The notes under the pieces: model-generated
What the model was told of the DNA's origin: nothing
Databases searched by the model: none
What the model saw: only the letters and a program-made list of their open reading frames with translations
DNA from: Cantharellus purpuraceus
Taxonomy: Eukaryota; Basidiomycota; Agaricomycetes; Cantharellales; Hydnaceae
NCBI GenBank assembly: GCA_025174535.1
Contig: JALBUN010000048.1
Location: 2,254,603 to 2,318,602, forward strand
DNA: 64,000 nt
Reading direction: 5' to 3'
Part shown: piece by piece, positions 20,942 through 29,850 of the stretch
Numbering within the stretch: position 1 is the stretch's first letter
Layout: each line of letters opens with the position of its first letter
Made by a program: the position numbers and the translations under genes

Positions 20942-21273
20942 TGGAGCCACCAAGAATAAAGGTAGCTCCTAGCAGGATGCGATAAAGAGCTACCATCAAT
21001 GACAGTAGCTCAACAAGGGGAGAAGGAACTACCTCAATTAAATGGTAGTTTCTAGATAAGGATAGAGCTACCATTACAACAGACAGCTTGATGGTAGAAA
21101 AAAAACTGCTCCCATAGGGAGCAGTTCACTGTCATGCTACTCATAGTAGCATGAAAGGGCTAAGCAATAATTAATTGCATTACACCCATGTGACATAGTT
21201 ACTGGAAAATTCTCAATAAAGAATTTTCAAGCTCAGCCATAAAAGGCTAGTGGTGTTTCTTTGAACCACCACA
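20942..21273 (+). mobile_element. Putative LTR-F, 3' LTR of family F
   Basis: A polypurine tract (AAGGGGGAGAAG, about 20930-20941) follows the chromodomain by about 80 bp and is directly followed by TGGAGCCACC. A TG...CA unit of about 330 bp can be drawn to CCACCACA at 21273, with CATAAAAGG near 21237 as TATA. It contains several short inverted GGTAGCTC/GAGCTACC and GGTAGTT/AACTACC pairs. Only one copy is present, so the 3' boundary is provisional. Confidence 0.5.
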
Positions 21274-21286
21274 ACCCCCCATCAAA

Positions 21287-22056
21287 ATGTCATCTCTCAG
21301 AAGGGAGATGATGGATGCTCAGGATGAGCATCCAATGGAAGTTGAACAAACTTCCACAGTGGCAGCACCAGCAACAAGTGCTGCAGATATGATCAGGGGT
21401 CATCAAGATGAGATGACCTGGAAAATTGGCAGATGGCACAGTGGCACTGCCATCCATCACCCTCACAGGTGCAACAAGTGCGATGCATATGTGTTGCACT
21501 TAATTGAGGCCCAAAATGGAGGCCAACTATATCTTTCCACCGCTTCGGTGGAAAGAGCATTAAGAGTTGCATGGCTGCAACTTATACACAACATTGAAGA
21601 TGATGTTGTGACACATTATTGTGAAGACTATGATAAGATGTACAAGGATAACTTGGACCTGTTTGTGCAGGTCCAAGAACTCAAAGGACTTCTTGACAAT
21701 GAGAAGTCCAAAGTAACTCGTCTCAGAGATGAGTTAAAAACACTGAAGGAGGCTGCTGATAACACCTCCTACATTCACGACCAAGCTCATGATGGTGCAA
21801 TTGGCCCCAGTAGCATCGCTATCATGTGCTATGGCAGGCAAATCATTGCCTGCCATTATGCCATCACAGCCTGTGGCCCCATCATCACAGGAAATGATCA
21901 ATCTCACCAAATAGGATGATCGCCCAAGCATGCCTTGGGTCAACCCTCAAGGGTTTGAGGGTCAAGATTGGGATGACACCAACGCAATCTGGGAGGGATA
22001 TGACCATGATCATGGCCTCTTCCTGGCTAGCATCCCCAAGGGTGCTAAGCAACCGG
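21287..22056 (+). pseudogene. Family F first ORF (Gag N-terminal or accessory), coiled-coil with a Cys pair
   Basis: It starts MSSLRREMMDAQ right after LTR-F. Features: an acidic/Thr-Ala-rich start, HRCNKCDAYVLHLIE with a CxxC pair, then a heptad-rich coiled coil (LDLFVQVQELKGLLDNEKSK, VTRLRDELKTLKEAAD). The uninterrupted frame stops at 21919. After a frame change it continues as DDRPSMPWVNPQGFEGQDW, SIPKGAKQP up to the LTR-E junction at 22056. Its position directly after an LTR supports the start of Gag or a separate first ORF. It is followed in the rebuilt element by the gag fragment at 15679-15212. Confidence 0.6.
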
Positions 22057-22263
22057 TGACGAGCCAGGACGCATCGAGGACATATATCAAACCACTTTGA
22101 CAGTCCAGCTCTGCCAGTGTCTTTTTGTATCAAGCTTTTAAATAGTGCCATAACTCCCTCCCCACCTCAGTCTCTATTTCTAGCCATCAATCGTCACTCA
22201 TGTTTCATCACCATTGATCATTATCAGCCTTCTATTCACACCGATCCTTTCATCATCATTCAC

Positions 22264-22698
22264 ATGGCTTCCAATTCTATTCCTCTCTCCAACATCTCTT
22301 CTAATAATATGTCACACTGGTCTCTGGACACAGAGGACTATCAAAAATATGCTGAGCTCCACAGGCATGTTAAGCCACCTCCACATGTCAAAATACTTCC
22401 AAAACTCTTTCAATGTCCAAGATCCCCACCTTGTCTCTCTTATACCATTGGCAATCCCATATTCTTTCACAATTCTGTTGAACCATATACATTCCTTGGC
22501 ATTTCACCTCTATATCATAACACAGATAGAAGAGTTGAACGTGAGGTAGAGTTTCAGTCACCATCACCAACCTATCCTCCCACTTCAATCCAACTCAGGT
22601 TACATCATGTCAGGCAAAGGGACCAAATACCCTTGGAATGGGATACCATATGGAGACAGATCACTAAGACAATAAGGAGTATCTGTTGTGGACGCTGA
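22264..22698 (+). CDS. LTR-E-encoded protein, 144 aa (copy 2), unknown function
   Basis: The translation is identical to the copy at 16833-16399. The start MASNSIPL is preceded by a TTTTAAATAG promoter-like element at about 22135-22144, roughly 120 bp upstream, and a pyrimidine/ATCA-rich leader. The frame ends SICCGR then TGA. Identity between the two inverted copies, contrasted with many differences from the 60119 copy, suggests recent duplication or gene conversion between them. Confidence 0.6.
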   Translation: MASNSIPLSNISSNNMSHWSLDTEDYQKYAELHRHVKPPPHVKILPKLFQCPRSPPCLSYTIGNPIFFHNSVEPYTFLGISPLYHNTDRRVEREVEFQSPSPTYPPTSIQLRLHHVRQRDQIPLEWDTIWRQITKTIRSICCGR

Positions 22699-22822
22699 CT
22701 GAAGTCTTCATGTGACTCAGGGTTGACTTACCTTCAGAGCTGTAGGGAGGATGGTATTGGTGGATGTTTCTATTGTTCTTTTATATGACTCACCCCTGTT
22801 TCATCTTTTAATTCATTCATAG

Positions 22823-23645
22823 TGTCAAGAATTCATTCAAGTAATATTACAATCTATTGGAGCAAGAAGGTGGAGTTTTATGATAAGGAAAAGTTGTGAA
22901 AAGTTTGGGAATTTTTTGATTAAGGGATGAGGAGGAGGTGATTTTCGATTTTATTTTGTGAGCCATCCTTTCGTTCTACAGGGTGGCTACTACTCAAAAA
23001 GGGAGGTATTATGATGATTTTCATTCGTCATAAACCTCAAGTCAAACGGGTAAAAACTCCTTTCTCTATAAAAAGTTTTTCCCATGACAACACATATTAT
23101 CAGTATCCACATCATTTCTTTTATCATATGTTTCAATCTTACTAAAAGGCTTTTTTATCATGTGATTGTCAAATTGTATATTAACTACAACTGTGTACGA
23201 GTATCAATAAGGAGATTCACTATTCTTAATCCCTTCCAAGCTGCAAACAAACAGCTTGTGTCAACTTTCTGTCGTTCCTGGAATAACTCCTAAACGACCT
23301 ATTAGATTTGAAATCTTTTGCATATCCCATTAGGATATTGCATCAACTATTGCTATCTCAGCCTACAAACGGTTTGAATCATTACATCCATTTCTATTAA
23401 GCAAACACTTTTTCGAAGTGTTGCTATTCCCATTTCTGCTCAAATATTTTGCAGAAGTCCCAGTTCTTAACCAAATATTCTGATATTTGGTAACATTACT
23501 CTACTAAACAACACCTTTCCATAGACCCCCCACATATATCTGCATCCTTGCAGTAATTGCTCCCCTATTCAAAATCTACTTCGCCACCATCCCTCACCTT
23601 CATCCTACACTCACCCACAACACCCCTCCATATCTTTTATTAACA
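22823..23645 (+). mobile_element. LTR-D copy 2 (823 bp), flanks rearranged
   Basis: Same TGTCAAG...TTAACA unit as 7734-8556. The left flank is LTR-E (CATAG) and the right flank is CATTT, an unrelated segment; no duplication is seen, so recombination has replaced one flank. Confidence 0.82.
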
Positions 23646-23788
23646 CATTTCAGAGCTGCAGAATAGGCACAGTGAAGCTTAGCGCTCACCAAATTCATCC
23701 ATGCCGAAATTCCACTAACTGTATATAAGCCAGTGAATCCACTTCCCCTTCCTCAGTAAAACCATCATCGTTCACTACCCAACCCACC

Positions 23789-24226
23789 ATGCCTTACCAG
23801 TCTGAATCCACCCCTCTACGCTCACTCCGTTCCTACCCATCAATCACTTGGTCAGTTGACTCAAGGGATACTGCACGTGCTGTAGAGGATTATAACCTCC
23901 CATCTCCACCTCCACAAGTTCATTTCCCCTTCTGGCATCATAATCCATCAAGACGCCAGACATACTACATCAGGGACCCTCTATTCATCAGCAACTATGA
24001 CATACCATACACCTTCCAAGGGCTCGCCGGTAAAGTCACCTATGAGGGAGGGGAGATGATACTTGGAGCAGTTTTCAGCATGAATGATCCCATATCCTCT
24101 GGAGAGTTCACCATCCCACTTTACCCCAAGGCAGAGAAGAGTCACCATCAACACTCGTCATGGGCTCTACTTTGGCAGAGAGTGAGAAGGGACCTTGCAG
24201 AGTGCTTCAGGGTGTGTCTCTCTTGA
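23789..24226 (+). CDS. Distant relative of the LTR-E protein, 145 aa, upstream of the LTR-C polypurine tract
   Basis: The intact frame starts MPYQSESTPLRSLRSYPSIT and ends ECFRVCLS. It aligns over its whole length with the LTR-E protein: WSVD versus WSLD, PPPQVHFP versus PPPHVKIL, YYIRDPLFISN versus YTIGNPIFFHN, PYTFQG versus PYTFLG, and a C-terminal WALLWQRVRRDL versus WDTIWRQITKTI with Cys near the end. TGTATATAAG near 23717-23726 could be its TATA box, about 65 bp before the ATG. It is followed by AAGAGGGAGGTGA, a polypurine tract, and LTR-C at 24280, so it may be a 3'-terminal ORF of an LTR-C element. Function unknown. Confidence 0.6.
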   Translation: MPYQSESTPLRSLRSYPSITWSVDSRDTARAVEDYNLPSPPPQVHFPFWHHNPSRRQTYYIRDPLFISNYDIPYTFQGLAGKVTYEGGEMILGAVFSMNDPISSGEFTIPLYPKAEKSHHQHSSWALLWQRVRRDLAECFRVCLS

Positions 24227-24279
24227 GATGGATGGGACGATAGTGCATATCAAGACGACATGCATTAAGAGGGAGGTGA

Positions 24280-24640
24280 TGTCAGGGTTCAAATAAGTCA
24301 TATCTATTTTTAGTATTTTCTCTTGACACCCCTATCAGCGCAGCCTGTCAGGGTGTGTCTCCCCTATTTCATTGCCCCTATCACTTCCCCTATCTTTCCT
24401 CCCCTATCTTGGTTCTCCTATCCGTCTCCATCATTTAGTATAAAGACTCGCCTTGGTGCAGTGTAATCCCCTCAGCTTGATCTCTGAGGATATCCGCTGT
24501 ACCAGGTAAGTCCCATGTATTTATCAGAAACAGCTGTATAGACTGAGGATATCCACTGTACCAGCTGGCATTATTTCTTATCGGCTCTCACTTATTGAGC
24601 ATCTTGTTGTTGTGGCCTCATCATCAGCGTCGCCCTCACA
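24280..24640 (+). mobile_element. LTR-C (361 bp), family 3
   Basis: TGTCAGGGTTCAAATAAG...GTCGCCCTCACA. It has TATAAA at 24439-24444 and AGCTTGATCT at 24474-24483, the predicted transcript start. It is preceded by a polypurine tract (left flank) and followed by TTCAT of LTR-E (right flank). The left side therefore looks like an element end and the right side like a target site. Confidence 0.9.
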
Positions 24641-25255
24641 TTCATCAGCTGGCTTGATCAGCATTTCTTGCATCATATTGCATCATTTGCTCCTCATATT
24701 GTGTTGTTGTGCCCTGGGGATTTGTATATGAAAGGGTGCTAGTTTTCACCTTTTGGATCAATCAACAAGTTTTCAGCCAACGCTCTAAAGTCACAGTCCA
24801 CGCTCTAAGTCTATGCTCTATGCTCTATATCACAATCCATCAGCTCTACACTGAGGTAAAGCACCTTGGTTCAATGATCAGATTTCCCTCCCCCACTGAG
24901 AGGTTGCATCTCCTGAAACCAGCCTTTGCATACCTCTCAACTGGGCCCCCCATCATCCTCCAGTCACAGAGCATGATCAACCATCTTGCCAGAAAGTCCC
25001 AGAGCACAATCTACCATTTTGACCATCCTTTTCACTCTCCATCATCCTCCAGTCCCAGAGCACTATAAATAGGCTCAACAGCACCCTCTTCATTCACCCT
25101 CACCAGACACAGAGCACTATTACACTTACCCATACTCAGTGCTACCCCTCAGCCTGACTGTTCTTTGGTGTGCTGAACAACTGCGTTACACACCATCTGT
25201 TTGCTAGGACTGTTGTGCACACGCTTATAGGATCTATTCAATAAGCGAACAGACA

Positions 25256-27416
25256 ACAGGGTATGAAGAGCATCAGTATTATGCTCTTCATTGGTGGGGA
25301 CTTCTTCAGTCCCCATCATGATTCGACCTGGGCCATTAAAGTCCAGGCATATTCCTAGCTTTTGTAGGAATGGGGTGCCAAGTATTACATTGTAATACTC
25401 AACGTTGGTGACATCAAAGTATTCTTCAGTGTCCTGACTACCAAACTTTATGGTAGTGTGAGTACCATAATTTATGGTACTCCTGCTCCCAATGCATGCT
25501 AATTGCAGTGCAATGGGTTGCTCTAGTGCAAAGGTTTTCATACCTGTCACCCATGTGAATTCAGGGGATATCATTATCCCCTCGCTTCCACTGTCTAATG
25601 GACAGTGGGCAAGTGTTCCACCAATCTCCCAATACCCAGAGATTGTTTTATTGTCTTTGCATGGTCTATCTGGTCATGCTGTTGACTTCTGTTGGCTCCT
25701 ATGATTATACATAGGTTTGGCTGATCTGTCGATGCTGACAGCAGCTATATGCAGCTGTTGTGATTCCCTGCTTGTCAGGAATCTTGTTGCACTACAGAAA
25801 CACACTGCATAGGTGTGTTTTGGTGGAATTCAATCATTGGGTCAAATTCGTATCACATTAGAGCAATACATTGGTGTAGCCTCCTCTTTGGGGGCATCAT
25901 CTTGGTCATCCCATTCGTATGGGGTGATATCCTCATTCCATTCATCAGCTACTTCTATAGCTGGCATTTTTCCCTCTAGATGGTCCTTGGGATCATCCAT
26001 TGCTTCTTCATGTTCTCCCTCTATCAGGGAGAATCCATCTACATTGTCCTCCACTATGTGTGAGGACACATCCTTTCAGACTGCAGCTGACCTTATGTTG
26101 CCCTTTAGTTTGGGGCAGCTGGGTCACATGTGACCTGTCTGGCTGCATTTGTAGCACAACATTACTGGTAATGTTGTTCGATCAATCACCACTCACATGT
26201 GCTGGTGGCTTCGATTGATAATTACCCTTCAAAAGGTAATTGTTGGAATTAGACCCAAAGCTTCCATTATGGTGTTCCAACCTTGACACACTCGCTTGTC
26301 ATGAGTGTGTGTTGGGAGCTGTATACACACGTCCATGGGGCATGGGTCAACTCCCCATATTCATCATACCAGTAGTTCTATTGACTACTGGTCTATGGGT
26401 TGAGGAGGACATGTTAGTCACATTCTCTGGGTGTCACATACCATGGTGGTATTGCGTTGCTTCCTCTATCATTTGAGCAGTTTTGTACAACTGCTTGATA
26501 CTGCTGAACTCAGCATTGAAGCCCTTCTTGAGGACTTTTTGTCTCAGAGGTTCATGCATTGTGGTTATGAACCTCTTCCTGTATGTGTATGCATCCGGTG
26601 GCATTATCATGCAGCCCACATACTTATCTAGGTCATTCATTAATTTTTGAACAGTCCTTTGACCCTGTATTACAGAGTCAAATTTATTTGACGCATCATC
26701 ATGCATCAGGGTATGTAGGAATCTATGCTGCAATCCTTGGATTGCAGTTTCCAGGGTCCAGTCTTGGACTGCCCTGTCATAGTGTTCTACATTCCTGTAG
26801 AACCATTCCTGGGCCTCACCTTTAAGGTGAGTGTCTAAGTACAATAGCTGAAGGTTTGTACTTGATGGCCCTAGGAGATTATTCATCTTCAGCCATCGTA
26901 GCATACCTGCTACAAATATCTTGAACTCTTTGAGATCTGCACCTCCTGCATATTGCTCAGGAGGTGATACTTTAATGCCCACCTTGGTGAGTACAGACTT
27001 CTCTGGGTCTGTATCTCTATTATCAACTATAGCTATGTGCACCATGTGAGTAATGCCATCAATAGGATCAGTTGTGTCCAATTGATCTGGTATGCCTTGA
27101 CCTTCTAGGGTCAATGGCACTGATTGTTCCCTGTTATGGGGAACATCTTCTTGAGGTACCCATTGGGTATCTCATTGCTCATGGCAGGTGTCTCCTGAAA
27201 GGCCCACCGCTTGTATGCGCTGATAACTGTTCAGTGCATGTCACAACTGTTGGTTTAAATTGACAGCCACATTAAGCTCTTGCTGGGGCCACTGCTCTCT
27301 AAACAGCTGGCCAAGCTCCTGCTCTGCATGTTTAGCCTTCCATTCAAGGGCTAACCTGTGTTTATGAGAAGCCTCAACTTCTCGTTGTTTCCATAGCTCG
27401 ATCTCTTGATCGAGCT
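25256..27416 (-). pseudogene. gag-pro: Family F gag (downstream part) and protease, inverted
   Basis: In reading order from 27416: DQEIELWKQREVEASHKHRL, a stop-containing linker, then a long frame 27120-26434 with MPLTLEGQG, VSPPEQYAGGADLKEFKIF, MLRWLKMNNLLG, LKGEAQEWFYRNVEHYDRA, LETAIQGLQHRFLH, a retrotransposon-Gag capsid pattern. A zinc knuckle CYKCSQTGHM-stop-PSC lies near 26150; the TGA probably replaces CGA. The protease motif PLDSGSEGIMISPEF (about 25610-25565) has an intact DSG, with VILGTPFLQKLGICLD near 25390. The frame runs into antisense LTR-E at 25255. RT of this family lies at 16960 in the other orientation. Confidence 0.82.
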
Positions 27417-28759
27417 TGTTAAGCTCTGGGACAACTCAGGGTTCAATGGGAAAAGGCCAGAGTTTGGCTGCTAGTAAAGAGGGAGATGGGACTTTACTGT
27501 TCCAGTTCAATTGGAGACAGGGTGGGAGCAATACTATTGAGTCAGATTGAGTGGACTTGGCTTCAACTTGTGTGTTGCACCCCCTCAGATTGTTGGTCCA
27601 ATATTTTGGAGTTTGGAGTTTAGAGTTGGATCAGGGATCCAGAGTTCAACTTGTCAAGAAGGTACTTGTCAAGAAGCTAGCAACTAAGAAGTTAATGGGC
27701 AAATCTTAGTCAATATACGAACTACTGTAATAGACAGAGAGTAGCCTGTATAAGTATGTGGAGAATTGAATGCTGAAACTAAAACAATAAGACAATAAGA
27801 TGGATATGGAGTACAACATGGAAAGGAGTTTGGAGTTTGGACCCAAGTCCAAACTGCAACTAAACAATATAAAAGAAGGAGGTTTGTTGTAATCCATAAG
27901 AAGAAACTACTTATAAGGAGAACAATAATGGAGTTGTTAAGCATTGAAAATCTCAGAGTGCAAAGGAGTCACTGGAGTTCAGATGCTAGTGAGGAATAGG
28001 GTGGGACTTTACTGTTCCAGTTCAACCAGAGACAGATGTCAACAATAACTATTGAGTCGGATCAAGTGGACTTGGCTTCAACTTGTGTGTTGTGCACCCT
28101 CAAATTGTCAGTCCAATATTTCAGAGATTGGAGTACAGAGTTGAATCAAGGATCCAGAGTTTGACTTGTCAAGAAGATACTTGTCAAGAAGCTAGCAACC
28201 AAGAAGCTGATGAGGAATCTTAGTCGATATACAAACTGCTGTAACATACAGAGAGTAGCCCATATAAGTATGTGAAGAAATGAATGATAAACTAAAAGTG
28301 ATCGGACAATAAGATGGATATGGAATACAACACAGAAAGGAGTTTGGAGTTTGGACTCAAGTCCAAACTAATATAAAAGGTAATGGCTTGTTGTAACCCA
28401 TAAGAAGAAAACTACTTATAAGGAGAACAATAATGGAGTTTGGGGTTGATGGGGTTGATGGAGTTTGGGGTTGATGGAGTTTGGGGTTGATGGAGTTTGG
28501 GGTTGATGGAGTTTGGGGTTGATGGAGTTTGGGGTTGATGGAGTTTGGGGTTGATGGAGTTTGGGGTTGATGGAGGTGGAGTTAACGGAGGTGGAGTAAA
28601 AGGAGATGGAGATGGGATCTGGAGATCAGACTCGGTGTTACAAGATGTAACAGGAGTTCAGGGTTGATGGAGGTGGAGTTGACAGAGGTGGAGTTGATGG
28701 GGATGGAGATGAAGGAGATGGAGGTCAGGAGTTTGGACTTGGTGTTACAGGATGTAACA
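27417..28759 (-). mobile_element. LTR-B with a second LTR-B nested in it
   Basis: The outer LTR-B comprises 27417-27934 and 28653-28759 (minus-strand start TGTTACATCCTGTAACACC). The inner copy is described separately. The left flank GAGCT (27412-27416) matches GAGCT at 15212-15216, on the far side of another LTR-B. The right flank is a truncated LTR-G. Confidence 0.88.
27935..28652 (-). mobile_element. Inner LTR-B (718 bp) with 16-bp tandem array
   Basis: Perfect GGAGT duplications flank it (27930-27934 and 28653-28657). Inside, 28438-28570 is an array of about eight 16-bp units of the type GGGGTTGATGGAGTTT. The arrays at the same place in other LTR-B copies have different unit lengths and sequences. 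Confidence 0.9.
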
Positions 28760-29305
28760 CTACCACACTGTACAACACATTGCCCAACCAATATACTTCA
28801 TTGAGTTCTGTGCAATGGTGTGAACTAAGACACACATTTACACTTTTTTGAACTTCCAAAGGAAGAATCAATTCTTCCTCATTATTGAAGTTTTCTAGTC
28901 AATACTAGAAAACCAACTGTTGCTGGTGTACAGACGTATACCAACCCCCCCAGTCACTCGAAGTGAGCAACTAGTAAACTAACTTAGTTAGTCTACAAAG
29001 ATAGAAGAAAGAAAGGAGTCATCATAATGATGGCTCACAGTAGAGTGAGTCATACTGGCAGCACCCAGGACATCATAAAAAATGATGAATGGCAGCACAT
29101 AGCCAGCAGCAGAAGCTCCCATGAAGGGGAGCTAGACCCTAGAGAAGTTGCAGGGACTTCTCATAAGGAAGACTCTAGAAGAGAGTCACCGCGATTGAGA
29201 CTGCACAGATGATCAGAAAATAGATCATCTGTCAAACAAGAACCCTTCATCGAGTGGTTCTTTGATTAGAGAAGAAAGGAGGAGACAGTCATCAACTGTC
29301 TCCAA
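28760..29305 (+). mobile_element. Truncated LTR-G and start of its internal region
   Basis: 28760-28845 matches the end of LTR-G (CCACACTGTACAACACA..., ending TTTACA). Then follow about 170 bp of leader and a frame of 61 codons (29027-29212, MMAHSRVSHTGSTQ...RLRLHR) that is Ser/Arg/Glu-rich and of unknown function, possibly the start of a Gag. LTR-A of family 2 cuts it at 29306. Confidence 0.5.
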
Positions 29306-29818
29306 TGTACTATATTCATTAACGTCCAGATCCCCGTCTGATCCACTCAGATCCCCACACGTATGAAATCTATACTCCATTTGGAAACTGCCACGTCTCC
29401 ATCTACCTGTCCAATTGTCACCACCAATTCCGCCCATCTGTCTCCGGTTCCAATTGATGCATCAGCATCACCATAGGAACCCAGACATCCATCCCCATCA
29501 GACTCGGACATACTCATGTAAGGCTGTCAGCCTCAGAGACCCATCACCGGAGTAATGATTATTAGATTTCAAAATATGTATTCAAGTTGCCCGACTGGGG
29601 ACTTCATTCCCCAGTTTGAATATTGAATCACGCCTAGTTCCTAAGTCTGATCCTAACTCTCTAAGTTGTACTCCATCTCTGAAATCTCGGACACCGGTAT
29701 TAGTGAGGGTGCAGCACATAAGCTGAAGCCAAGTCTGTTCCGACCCCCATGACATGCTCCGACTCCGACAAAACCTCTGACCCAATCTCTGACCCCCAAT
29801 CAGACCTAGTGCGTAACA
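29306..29818 (+). mobile_element. LTR-A, 5' LTR of family 2 copy a
   Basis: ACTATATTCATTAACG...GACCTAGTGCGTAACA. GTATTCAAG lies about 34 bp before CAGTTTGAATAT, and the leader after the LTR (TGTATTCAAACTCCC) is complementary to that predicted transcript start. Confidence 0.87.
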
Positions 29819-29850
29819 GTGTATTCAAACTCCCATACTCACTCCTACCA

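Larger units (their letters stand above)
22057..25255 (+). mobile_element. LTR-E copy 2, interrupted by LTR-D, a foreign segment and LTR-C
   Basis: The left part (22057-22822) starts TGACGAGCCAGGACGC and carries the intact 144-codon ORF; it stops at CATTCATAG. The right part (24641-25255) resumes at TTCATCAGCTGGC and ends CGAACAGACA. The roughly 135 bp that should lie between them is missing here and is found, inverted, at 36748-36882 next to another LTR-C. A TATA-like sequence (GTATATGAAAGGG) lies near 24725. Right flank: family F protease; left flank: family F first ORF. Confidence 0.8.

Noticed and set aside
28582..28791. Ser/Ile/Asn-rich 69-codon ORF
   Set aside because: Lies in the repeat-rich U3 of LTR-B.
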